Shown: positions 24,231 through 37,027 of the stretch, in pieces
Layout of the letters: each line of letters opens with the position of its first letter
Position numbering within the stretch: the stretch's first letter is position 1
Assembly (NCBI RefSeq): GCF_003610535.1
Contig: NZ_RAPN01000001.1
Span: 1,475,320-1,539,319, forward strand
Reading direction: 5' to 3'
Origin: Mangrovibacterium diazotrophicum
GTDB taxonomy: Bacteria; Bacteroidota; Bacteroidia; Bacteroidales; Prolixibacteraceae
DNA: 64,000 bases
The notes under the pieces: generated by a model
Databases searched by the model: none
Seen by the model: only the letters and a program-made list of their open reading frames with translations
Told to the model about the DNA's origin: nothing
Made by a program: the position numbers and the translations under genes

Positions 24231-26000
24231 TTATTCTTTTTCAATAATCACTTTTATGCCCTTTGGCTTATCATAGGTAGTTTTCACGTCTCCATTAGCT
24301 GTTTTGTGATGTTCGATGTACAACTCACCATAAGGCGTTGGAAAGCTCCCTTTTACCCACTGGAGGTCACCCAAATGTGGACTAATCCTAATTGTTTTGC
24401 AACCTGGCTCTAAAACATTTACTCCAAGTACGTATGTTGTAAGCCAGGCAGTAGGACCAGATGCCCACCCATGGCAGAAGCTGTGACGAAATTGTTTGTA
24501 ACAATAACCACCGTATGTTTTGTGAACATCTATTTTACCCTCAGGAACAAGTTCGTCTATTCGGGCCGCATTTTCCATCCAATCAATATCAAAATCTTCC
24601 CAAAAGGTCGTTGCTCCGAGGTCAAGCATCCCTCCCCAATATTCTCGAATATTGTCAATTGCCCCTTGATAATCACTAGCCATTGCACGAGCGATGAGCA
24701 TATAGTATCCATAAAAGGTCGACATTTTGTGAACGCCATCCTGTGATAAAATCTCACGATTTGCCTTCGATGGAGATACTAATCCAGAGATAGCCAAGAG
24801 GGCTGCGGCCTGCTTCGAGTCCGCCATTTCGGGTACATGCTGCTTCAATTTCGCAACATATTCTTGGCATAGCTTTTCGGTTTCTTTATTCCCCAAAGCA
24901 TTGCACAGTTGCTCTCCTGCCTTAAAACCCATCAACATCAGGGACTGCAAACCGGCGTGAATCGCTTGAGTATTTTCACTGGAAGGCCAATCCAGGAATC
25001 GTTCTGATTCCATTTGTTCAACCCCGTTCTCATCAACATTCCGAGTTAACTGACCAAGCAGATTAACCAAGTAGTCTTCCTGTTTTTTCAGGTATTCCAG
25101 ATTTCCCTGGTAATAATACCAATCGCGTTGAATTAATATCCACCACAGAGAATACGAACTGATGTTGTTCATCCATTTGGGCAAAGGAGTTCCATCTCGC
25201 ACAAAGTCCAGACTTTTAGGTACAACCTCATTATAACCAAAAACCGAATTAATAGTCATTACCTCCGGATGCATATCCCCGACCCATACCAACCGGTCTC
25301 GTTTAATACCATCCCACAGGTAATTTTGCATGTTCATATGTACGGTATAGGCACCGGTCATCCAGATTTCGTTCAATCTGTCATCGCTGCAAGTAAATGA
25401 ACCTTTATATGGAATATCCCGATAACTCATCACAGCGTTCACTTCTTTGATCTGTATCCTGGAATTTGGATCAACCAAATTAATCTGTACAAAGCGGAAA
25501 CCTGATTCCCCAACCACCGTCCTTCCAAGTCGTGGAATTGTAACAATGAAATCACGAATTGCATGATCGTTTGTCGCCCCATCAATCCCGACTTCTGACA
25601 TTGTTTCGGAAACAGATTCGCCTAATCTTATTCGAATTCTACCGGCAGGACTTGAATTGCTTATTGTCGTGACAATTTCAATACCTCCTTGTATCTCTCT
25701 CCCGAAATCAATAATCAATCCCTGCTCTGTTTCGACGCCCCGATTGGCAAGCATTAAAAAGTCACCCTTGTTCAGATCGGCTTGTCCAACGCCGGTATTG
25801 AGCAATGAATTAGCGTTCTTAACTTTTCTGCCTGACGGATCAGAAGTCCAAACAATTCTCTTCGGGCTAATGTATAGTTGAGACAATTTTGATTTTCGAA
25901 TTCTCAATGAGTCCTGTTGGTTAAAAACCGGAGGAATCTGGGCAATAGCGCTGATCACACTAAATGTGATTAATGCTATTGATAGGATTAGTTTATTCAT
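24231..26000 (-). CDS. GH78-family alpha-L-rhamnosidase (short form)
   Basis: 589 residues, shorter than the usual 900 or more because only one N-terminal beta-sandwich precedes the helical barrel. Signal peptide ends AIAQ. The family signature WDGIKRDRLVWVGDMHPE (residues 229-246) and downstream YYYQGNLEYL and GATTFWEDFD stretches support an (alpha/alpha)6 barrel, with carboxylates in WDG..RD..W.GD typical of the inverting mechanism. It should release terminal alpha-L-rhamnose outside the cytoplasm. Position in the run GH106-GH78-GH43 supports a rhamnose-containing substrate. Confidence 0.9.
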   Translation of the reverse strand: MNKLILSIALITFSVISAIAQIPPVFNQQDSLRIRKSKLSQLYISPKRIVWTSDPSGRKVKNANSLLNTGVGQADLNKGDFLMLANRGVETEQGLIIDFGREIQGGIEIVTTISNSSPAGRIRIRLGESVSETMSEVGIDGATNDHAIRDFIVTIPRLGRTVVGESGFRFVQINLVDPNSRIQIKEVNAVMSYRDIPYKGSFTCSDDRLNEIWMTGAYTVHMNMQNYLWDGIKRDRLVWVGDMHPEVMTINSVFGYNEVVPKSLDFVRDGTPLPKWMNNISSYSLWWILIQRDWYYYQGNLEYLKKQEDYLVNLLGQLTRNVDENGVEQMESERFLDWPSSENTQAIHAGLQSLMLMGFKAGEQLCNALGNKETEKLCQEYVAKLKQHVPEMADSKQAAALLAISGLVSPSKANREILSQDGVHKMSTFYGYYMLIARAMASDYQGAIDNIREYWGGMLDLGATTFWEDFDIDWMENAARIDELVPEGKIDVHKTYGGYCYKQFRHSFCHGWASGPTAWLTTYVLGVNVLEPGCKTIRISPHLGDLQWVKGSFPTPYGELYIEHHKTANGDVKTTYDKPKGIKVIIEKE

Positions 26001-26061
26001 TTTACTGACGGTTTTGTTCTTATTGCTCTTTGCAAACTTATTTTCTGACTACAGGCTCAGA

Positions 26062-29000
26062 CTACTTTGCCTTAATCCAACTACTAATTTTGACCGGCCC
26101 TAGAATTCCCGCCGGCACTAATTCGGCATTCTTTTTAATCCCACCATTTCGGATTCCACAGGCAACCCAGGTTTGTCTTTCCTTTTTAGGTAGGCCTGCA
26201 TCATAAGCCAGCCTATTATGCCAGGTATTCGTAGCTTCGATTTCGATAATATTTAGACCAGGCTTAGCTGTCGTTGTCATTTCAATACAATAGGGTGGCT
26301 TCCAGATTACCCCCAGGTCTTGACCATTCACCTTAACCCGAGCCAAATTACGAACCTCTCCAAGATCCAGGAAAATGCGTTTATTTTTTCGGAATAAAGC
26401 TTCATCTAAATCGATCGTTTTATGATAGGTCGCAGTTCCTGAGAAATGTTTAATCTCATCATCTTCCGAATTTGTCCACGACCCCAAGTTTAGTTCTGTA
26501 ACACGTTCCTCTCCTGTTAACAATGGGAACCGAACTTCCCATTCTCCTTCAACAGCAACAGGCGTATCTATCTTATTAACTTTGACTTCATGTTGATTTC
26601 CGTTTTTCTTTTCCAAAATCCAGCTTCCACTTTCTTTCGCCCAAACATTGATATTTGAAGCTTGAACATCTATCTGTAGATTAGTTTTAGCTCCTTGATT
26701 CGGGCTAATAATATCAACCAATTGATTAGTCTTAGCTGACGAATGCCTAAACATCACAAAAACAGATTCAGCCGGTTGAAATATGTGTGGGATAATCGTC
26801 CTTCCATTTTCTTCACGCCAAAGCGGGACATCTTCTATCTGACCGGAATCCGGATGCCAAAACTCGGGAATTCTCCCCGACTGACGAATGCTGATTTCTG
26901 TCGAAATCAACATCTGTTCCTGGTTGGATAGAAAATAGAAGTCCTTCCCGTCGTTGCTTCTGTGGTTCCACATGAGGCCCCAACCTTTACGATCTTCCCC
27001 ATATGCAGTTGGATTGTATCCAACCGGTTGATTCGCTGTCGCCCGAAACGGGTTCCCCGACAACGTCTCTGTTTGATTTAGAAATAACACATCGGGAGAA
27101 AGGTTCATCCGGTCTAGCACATCTACCATTGGCATTCCCCAGAAGATACGCCCTAAGCCATAGGTCCGTTCCTGACGTAAGACACCGTCCAGATCGCCCC
27201 AGACTTCATCTGCAATAGACAGCACCTCTTCGTGTGCCTGCACTCCACCCTCCAGCGTAATGGAACCAGTTGGTTTGGGTCCAACAACTTGTGCACCTTC
27301 TGCAATCAAGGCTTTGATTTTTCTTGCCAATTGAGGAGTCAACTTCGTATCAGGATGTAATACCAAAACCCGATAGCGAACTTCGTTGGGTAAAACAATA
27401 TTATTTTCTTCGACCCTGGCACGCGATAATAACGCATCCTGATTTATCGAGTCATAATCATATCCGTCTGGCAAGGCCGGTTCTGTGACAAAAAAAGATC
27501 CGTATTTCGGGGGAATTAATGCTCGGGCTGGTATTTCCTCACCAATAAAGTAAAGTGCATCGCAGGTGGCAACTCCGGATTGAAGCAAAGCTTGTACTCT
27601 TCTCATATAGTCGAGCCAAACCTTCCCCGGCTTGATCCAGGTTGTATTTTGATTGAAATACAATCCCGTTGCTCCTGTCGCTCCGGGCTTCCGATCCGGA
27701 TATGGCTGTGCTGCCCAAAGGTGAATCATCATTCGGTTAACGCCATCGACATAGTGCATATCGCCCAACGCCTTCAGGTCATAGGGATGCTCTCGCCAAT
27801 CTCCTCCTCCGGTAAAGGCTTCTGCAATAACGATCTGCTTACCGTAAACACGAGCTCCTGATGCCGCATCCCGGATATCACACGGCTTCCAGCAGTTCCA
27901 TTTCTCACACCAGAACTCACTGGAAGTTTCATCAACGTTTTTGTATGCCAGAATTCCATCTGATGTCATGGTAGGGTTCGTAACTTCGGTATTCACCAGG
28001 GAACCTTTAGCATGTGCCAGAGTCCTCATTTCATCGAAAAAATTGTCACTTATTAAATCGGCAATCGTGCGACGAATATCATACAAAAAAGCTTCTGAAA
28101 CTTCGGCGCTCTCCACCGGGATACCGGTCATCAGCGGTAAGTATTTTGTCACTTTATACCCGCGACGTTTTTCAAATTCTTCTTTAAATACTGGAGACCA
28201 GTTCTGTGAACCACACTCCCAACTGTCGATGTTGAGCATTTTAACGACACTATCGGCCATTCGTGGCCCAACATGATCAAGTATTCGTCCATACCACCCT
28301 TCGAAGGCAATTCGTGCTCCCTCCCGACTAAATTTATCTGATTCCAGCCCCTGCCCGACACCATGTCCATTGGTTCGTGCCATTGTTGTGTAACCGAAAC
28401 GCATAATCTTCCACTCACCATCAGGTACCTTCCAATTAAGCGTTCCGTCTTCCTGCATCTCATTTGTCAAATCAATAATCGCATCAAGTGGGATGCAAGC
28501 ACTAGCAGGCATTTCGGCATTGGCGACGCGTCGACTTTTGCCCCAGGTCATCGCTGTTTTTGCCTCCCAATGATGAACTGTTGCTTGACTCAATAAGCAA
28601 ACAGAGGCAATACTCAAGTCATCGACCATTTTTGAAAGATCAACAAATCCGGATGGTTCACCATACGGCCTGGCTCCAAAACCACCGGAGGTGAATGATG
28701 CGCCGACCATGTGTTCGTCATAATTAATTGGAGGCTTCGGGGTATAAACCAGTCTATAGAATTTTGCAGTCGACTGAGGAACAACATGAGTTAATTCTGT
28801 CAATTGGGTCTGAAAGCCACTCAACATAGCATCCAACTTACCAATTGTTGCAAAGGTAACGCCATCGTTACTTTGCTGGATCTCCATCGTGTGAGCTGGC
28901 AAGTTATAACTACCTGATTCGACTTTAATTGCCCTCAAGGTGAAAGGATTTTCAAATTCAAATTGAATGTATCCCTCTTTTTCCGATTTCAGGACGACAG

Positions 29001-29721
29001 ACCGATTGTCTGGCGATCCTAATTTTTCAAAATCAGTTACCGGCAGGTTCGATGTTATTTTAGCATTTTCGGTAAAGCTTGTTTTCGACCAGTCCTGTGG
29101 TACCGGAAAAGCCAAAACATGCAAATCCCGGTAGTAATTGTTCCAACTATCTGGTATCTCTGGTTGGGCTATCCCGTGTCCACCGATTGGTTCGCCTCGG
29201 GTAGGACGTTCCAGTGAACCTAAATACGTTTGACCTCCCTGAATCAGGGTTTCGCTCCATACAACTTGCTGTTGAGAAAGCTCAGGAGGAATCCAATCAC
29301 CTCCAGCGGTTGCCCATCCTGCACTAATCTGAATGGCTAATTTTAATCCTAAGCGATCCGCTTCATTAACGGCTAAGTCAATCAAATCAAACCATTCAGG
29401 AGTTAACGGCTCTGCCGGATTATCGATTACTGTGCCACCACCTGATCCCATTCCGCCAGTAGGAAAGCTAAATAATGTCGCACCAGCAATACCTGCCTCT
29501 GCCATTCCTTGCAAGTCGCTTATAACACCTTCTTTGGTCTGATTGGCCGATGTCCAATGCCAAACCACCCAGGGTCCGACTGACCTCTGTGGATTGATAA
29601 AACTATTTTCAAGTCCCGCATAGTCACCATCAGTAAGGGCCTTTATTGATTGGGGTGTCAACAGGCAAAAAACAGCACCTGCGCTACCTGTCAACTTTAT
29701 AAAATCTCTTCTTTTCATCAC
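26062..29721 (-). CDS. GH106-family alpha-L-rhamnosidase
   Basis: 1219 residues, a normal GH106 length. It starts MMKRRDFIKLTG, a twin-arginine signal unusual among the other enzymes here. The GH106 opening PWVVWHWTSANQTKEGV, then ISDLQGMAEAGIAGATLFS is clear, followed by RLGLKLAIQISAGWATAGG. Later come WGLMWNHRSNDGKDFYFLSN and a C-terminal galactose-binding-like sandwich (NLARVKVNGQDLGVIWKPPY). Characterised members remove alpha-L-rhamnose from pectins and from plant glycosides. Catalytic residues are not assigned here because I cannot align it. It lies between the GH2 and GH78 genes with gaps of 69 and 61 bases. Confidence 0.88.
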   Translation of the reverse strand: MMKRRDFIKLTGSAGAVFCLLTPQSIKALTDGDYAGLENSFINPQRSVGPWVVWHWTSANQTKEGVISDLQGMAEAGIAGATLFSFPTGGMGSGGGTVIDNPAEPLTPEWFDLIDLAVNEADRLGLKLAIQISAGWATAGGDWIPPELSQQQVVWSETLIQGGQTYLGSLERPTRGEPIGGHGIAQPEIPDSWNNYYRDLHVLAFPVPQDWSKTSFTENAKITSNLPVTDFEKLGSPDNRSVVLKSEKEGYIQFEFENPFTLRAIKVESGSYNLPAHTMEIQQSNDGVTFATIGKLDAMLSGFQTQLTELTHVVPQSTAKFYRLVYTPKPPINYDEHMVGASFTSGGFGARPYGEPSGFVDLSKMVDDLSIASVCLLSQATVHHWEAKTAMTWGKSRRVANAEMPASACIPLDAIIDLTNEMQEDGTLNWKVPDGEWKIMRFGYTTMARTNGHGVGQGLESDKFSREGARIAFEGWYGRILDHVGPRMADSVVKMLNIDSWECGSQNWSPVFKEEFEKRRGYKVTKYLPLMTGIPVESAEVSEAFLYDIRRTIADLISDNFFDEMRTLAHAKGSLVNTEVTNPTMTSDGILAYKNVDETSSEFWCEKWNCWKPCDIRDAASGARVYGKQIVIAEAFTGGGDWREHPYDLKALGDMHYVDGVNRMMIHLWAAQPYPDRKPGATGATGLYFNQNTTWIKPGKVWLDYMRRVQALLQSGVATCDALYFIGEEIPARALIPPKYGSFFVTEPALPDGYDYDSINQDALLSRARVEENNIVLPNEVRYRVLVLHPDTKLTPQLARKIKALIAEGAQVVGPKPTGSITLEGGVQAHEEVLSIADEVWGDLDGVLRQERTYGLGRIFWGMPMVDVLDRMNLSPDVLFLNQTETLSGNPFRATANQPVGYNPTAYGEDRKGWGLMWNHRSNDGKDFYFLSNQEQMLISTEISIRQSGRIPEFWHPDSGQIEDVPLWREENGRTIIPHIFQPAESVFVMFRHSSAKTNQLVDIISPNQGAKTNLQIDVQASNINVWAKESGSWILEKKNGNQHEVKVNKIDTPVAVEGEWEVRFPLLTGEERVTELNLGSWTNSEDDEIKHFSGTATYHKTIDLDEALFRKNKRIFLDLGEVRNLARVKVNGQDLGVIWKPPYCIEMTTTAKPGLNIIEIEATNTWHNRLAYDAGLPKKERQTWVACGIRNGGIKKNAELVPAGILGPVKISSWIKAK

Positions 29722-29790
29722 CTGGTCTATTTTAGGAACAACTTAGTTCCAAGTTGCGTCAATCAACTGTCGTTCAAACGAATTAATCAA

Positions 29791-33108
<3,318 letters not shown>

Positions 33109-33130
33109 CTATTCTATTTTTGTTTTCGTA

Positions 33131-36100
33131 CTATTTTCTCAAAGGGCTTATTGTAATCTCCCGGTGGTACCCTGTAGGATAAACCCTGTATGCATTTAAA
33201 ATGCCCCTGGCTGTTCCTCCAACACCGGTTGTGGCATAATCTAAATTCACAGTCACTGCACTATCTTTTTCAAGTTGATAGGTATACAACGCTTTAGTAA
33301 GATTCTCGGTGGAATAAATTGAGGTACTAAAGTTGAAATACCGATCCATTGAAAACTTCAATCCATTTCCTTTTTCGTCAGCGATTTCGAGCCAACGATT
33401 ATCTGTTCTCAACCCGTTCTCCTGCGGAATGAGGTAGGGTTCGTACATATCTTCAACCGTCGAGCTATAGATACCAACTTTGTATCCAGTTTTGCGATCC
33501 GGATAGTTTTCCTGAGGGCCACGGCCATACCATTCCACCTGACTGAATTGATTGTTTAATTTTAGTGTAAGCCCGACACGAGGCAAAAATTGAGGCATCG
33601 TTCCTTGAGGCAGAAAGCTATGTTCGATATTTATTTCACCGTCGCCGTTGATTCGATATTCATAGATATTCTCGAAACCGTTGTATTTTGCGCCCATGAT
33701 ATACTTGTCCAGTTGTGCAAATTCCAATGTACCCCCATTTAGAAGAACAAATTCACGCGCATAGATATACACATTTCCATTGCTCTCTGTAGCTCTAACT
33801 TCCAGTGGATAATGCTTCAGGTTATGAAGCCCGTTCGAATAATATTCAGTCGCGATGACATCACCGTATTCACTTTTCCACCCTGAATTCTTAAAGGAGG
33901 AGCTATTCCATGAGTCCAGTTCGTTGGCAATAGGTGCTCGCCATACATTTAGCCGGAGTGGAGACCTCAAAAGTTCATCACCATTTATTTTCAATGAAAC
34001 CAGTTCCCCTGATTTCTTATCAAAATTGTAACTGAAATCTTTCCCCCTAACAATGAAATAAGTGGAGTCTGAAATCAGCGAAACTTCATGGTGCGATTTT
34101 TTTGCAACAGCATTGTTTTGGTACCAATCCTTAAATTCAAACTGTTCCCAGGAAATTTCAAAGCCTGTGGGTGCCCAGAGTTCATCTTCTTTCAAACAAG
34201 AACTGATATTCAGGCGGTATTCCTTTCCCGCTTTTACAGCCGGTCTCTTGAAGGGAACGGTAATATTTCCGCGTTCCTGAGGCCTTATATTCAAATCCAG
34301 TTTCCCTGATTGCAATACTTTCTCGTCTTCTGTGAGTGTCCAGGTCGTTTCCCAGTGCGAAGCATTTAGAAAATGGCTGTGGTTCCAGACCTGAATAACG
34401 CCTTTCTCTTTGTCTATCAGCTCAAATGCCAAGGGCTGACAGGTTTTCTTCATCTGCCACATCTCTGGCTGAGGCTTTCTATCGGGCCAAATAGCACCAT
34501 ATGTTCTAGCCCCGATTCCATAGCTATAAAAATTACCTTCACGAGACTCGCTTTCAAAATCCAGCCATAAATCAGCATCACTCTTGTCTATCGTAGAAAA
34601 CGGATTTATTTCCTTGGTAAAAACACCCACGTTATCAATCAACGCATCACAGATGTATTCAGAAGTGCCGTCGCCGTGTTTTTCTGCATTTCTTCCAATA
34701 TTTAATGGAAAAGGTAAATTCACGATAGCACCGGTAGTAACTTTGGAAACTTTCACCTCACCATCGATATAAAGTTTCATTTCGGTGCCGTTATATACCG
34801 CAGTTATATTATGCCAATGATATTCCCAGTCATCTGGCAATGGTGCTGTAACGACTTGCCGTTCTCCATTAAATAAGTAAAACTCCAGTTCATTTTTCCC
34901 TTTCTGATTTATTCCAAACTGGTTATTTCCTTTGGTAATATAATAGCCACCTAATCGGGCGAGATTTCGAGGAAAAACATCTAGTGTGAGAGACAATTTA
35001 TCGCCTGATATCTCCGTATTTTCGGCCCGGTAAACTTCGATCCACTGGTCATGACCATTTAGGTCAATCGCCTTACCATTCTTGCCATCTACCAATTTGG
35101 CATTTCCCATAATGTGCACTGGGGTTTTATATTCTGAAAGGTCATCCAAGCGACGAATCGGCTCAGTTACACCTGTACTCACAAAATCCCAGATGGCACC
35201 GCCCATTAGTCTTGAATGGCTGTAAATAACCCTCCAATACTCGTCAAGTTCTCCACCGCCATTACCTGTAACGGCCAAATACTCATCCATAAACGAGGGT
35301 CTGTTATCCTCTTTATTTAAGCCGATGTGCATTTCCAACTCTATTGGTGTTGGATAGCGCGGACCAATAATATCTTCCGCTGAATGAACCGGTGCATTTC
35401 CACCGTACATCCAATACCTGGTGGGATCAAGTTCCTTTCCTAGTTTGACTACTTCATTTATATTTTTGCCTTCACCACTTTCATTTCCAGCGCTCCATAA
35501 TAATACACAAGGGTGATTTCTGTCACGAAGAACTAATTTACGGGTCCTGTCCCTGTACATCTCAACAAAATCACTCTTTCCCGATAAATAGGGAGATTGA
35601 TGAGCCTCATCACTGACTTCGTCGATAATAAAGAGCCCGTACTCATCAGCTAATTCTATGTATTTATTTGTGGGAGGGTAATGTGATGTACGAACAGCAT
35701 TAAAATTGAATTGCTTTAACAGCTCTAAATCCCTGCGAATTGTCTCTTCATCGACGTAATGCCCCATTTCCGGGTGTTGCATATGAGAGTTGATAGCATT
35801 TACCTTCAAAGGAACCCCATTCAAGTAAAATGTATTTCCTACAATTTGTGTTTCTTTGAAACCAATCCTGGTATCCAATGCATCGACCATAGAACCATAC
35901 TGATCAAACAGTTCGATCGTCAAGTTGTACAAATCAGGCGTTTCTGATGTCCATTTCCTTGGATTAGTAACAAACTCTTTAAACGATACTGTTTGGATAC
36001 TATCCTCTGACACAACAAATAGCGAGCTGGCTGAAGAAAAAATTTCCTGATTGTTTCTTGTTAATGTTGCTTTTATTTGAAATTTCTCTTTCGCAGTATC

Positions 36101-36934
36101 ATAACCTTTAACGTCTACATCAAGCAACAAATCGGCATCTATAAACGAATCATCCAGGTCAGTAATAATCTGCCAGTCAAATATCCGCTGCTTCGGAGTT
36201 GCAAAAACGGTAACATCGTCAAATATCCCTGCTAATCTCCAGGCATCAACCCCCTCTAAATAATACGCGTCTGAAAACTTGGTTACAAGAATGGCAATCG
36301 TGTTTTTCCCTTTTTGCAGGTAAGAGGTAACATTATACTCGGAGGGTTCATGAGATCCTTCGTTATACCCTACCTGTTTCCCGTTTACCCAAACAAATGA
36401 AGCCGAAGCAACTTTTTCGAAGCGCAAGAATACTTCTTTACCATCCCAATCTAAGGGCATCTCAAAAGAGGTTCGATAGGCACCAGTTGGATTCCACTCG
36501 TAAGGTACCTCTCCCGGTTTTACCGGAACATAGTCGTCATCTAATGTTGTCGACTTGTGGCTATCGGCTGAAGTTCGACGCCCCATTCGTCCCAAGGGAA
36601 AACCAGTCCCCACATTCCGAAAGAATTTGTCGCCAAACCCTTCCATTTCCCAGTTAGAGGGTACCTTAATCGTGTCCCATGCAGAGTCATCAAAAGACAT
36701 TTTATAGAAATCGTCCGGAATACCCCAAGGTGTATCACTGTAGGTAAATTTCCATTTTCCATTGAGAAGTAAATGTGCTTTGGGGATATGGTACGCATGA
36801 GCTTTCTCCTGACCTTCCTCTAACACATTAATATTCTCAATGTAGTTTGACAAATTATGCAGATAACCTGTACTTTGACAAAAACCATAGAGGTTCGAAA
36901 TAATTCCGATAAGTAGGAGCAACTGTCTTTTCAT
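33131..36934 (-). CDS. GH2 glycosidase with an inserted LamG/concanavalin-like domain
   Basis: 1267 residues. LacZ-type throughout: sugar-binding domain (GAYRTSFEMP, VWVNGKQVGYNEGS), TIM barrel with acid/base Glu485 (WSAGNESGEG) and nucleophile Glu551 (FMDEYLAVTG), and C-terminal small-chain domain (QVEWYGRGPQENYPDR). Between residues about 605 and 780 a LamG-type lectin sandwich interrupts the barrel (GKAIDLNGHDQWIEV, WHNITAVYNGTEMKLYIDGE, PLNIGRNAEKHGDG). GH2 sequence resumes at YSYGIGARTYGAIWPDRKPQ. The nucleophile context deviates from classic LacZ (no CEYAHAMGN), so the sugar specificity may differ. Signal peptide present. Confidence 0.88.
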   Translation of the reverse strand: MKRQLLLLIGIISNLYGFCQSTGYLHNLSNYIENINVLEEGQEKAHAYHIPKAHLLLNGKWKFTYSDTPWGIPDDFYKMSFDDSAWDTIKVPSNWEMEGFGDKFFRNVGTGFPLGRMGRRTSADSHKSTTLDDDYVPVKPGEVPYEWNPTGAYRTSFEMPLDWDGKEVFLRFEKVASASFVWVNGKQVGYNEGSHEPSEYNVTSYLQKGKNTIAILVTKFSDAYYLEGVDAWRLAGIFDDVTVFATPKQRIFDWQIITDLDDSFIDADLLLDVDVKGYDTAKEKFQIKATLTRNNQEIFSSASSLFVVSEDSIQTVSFKEFVTNPRKWTSETPDLYNLTIELFDQYGSMVDALDTRIGFKETQIVGNTFYLNGVPLKVNAINSHMQHPEMGHYVDEETIRRDLELLKQFNFNAVRTSHYPPTNKYIELADEYGLFIIDEVSDEAHQSPYLSGKSDFVEMYRDRTRKLVLRDRNHPCVLLWSAGNESGEGKNINEVVKLGKELDPTRYWMYGGNAPVHSAEDIIGPRYPTPIELEMHIGLNKEDNRPSFMDEYLAVTGNGGGELDEYWRVIYSHSRLMGGAIWDFVSTGVTEPIRRLDDLSEYKTPVHIMGNAKLVDGKNGKAIDLNGHDQWIEVYRAENTEISGDKLSLTLDVFPRNLARLGGYYITKGNNQFGINQKGKNELEFYLFNGERQVVTAPLPDDWEYHWHNITAVYNGTEMKLYIDGEVKVSKVTTGAIVNLPFPLNIGRNAEKHGDGTSEYICDALIDNVGVFTKEINPFSTIDKSDADLWLDFESESREGNFYSYGIGARTYGAIWPDRKPQPEMWQMKKTCQPLAFELIDKEKGVIQVWNHSHFLNASHWETTWTLTEDEKVLQSGKLDLNIRPQERGNITVPFKRPAVKAGKEYRLNISSCLKEDELWAPTGFEISWEQFEFKDWYQNNAVAKKSHHEVSLISDSTYFIVRGKDFSYNFDKKSGELVSLKINGDELLRSPLRLNVWRAPIANELDSWNSSSFKNSGWKSEYGDVIATEYYSNGLHNLKHYPLEVRATESNGNVYIYAREFVLLNGGTLEFAQLDKYIMGAKYNGFENIYEYRINGDGEINIEHSFLPQGTMPQFLPRVGLTLKLNNQFSQVEWYGRGPQENYPDRKTGYKVGIYSSTVEDMYEPYLIPQENGLRTDNRWLEIADEKGNGLKFSMDRYFNFSTSIYSTENLTKALYTYQLEKDSAVTVNLDYATTGVGGTARGILNAYRVYPTGYHREITISPLRK

Positions 36935-37027
36935 TTTATGGCTAAGAATGTTTTCAAAAAGAGTACAAAGAGATGAGTCATTTTAATTCCCCACCTCTTT
37001 TCTAACTAACTAAAACCAATGAACTTT

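Noticed and set aside
29756-29763. GCGTCAAT, one base from the regulator half-site, upstream of the GH2 gene region
   Set aside because: No second arm at the 18-base spacing and no CCCAAG extension; a chance match.
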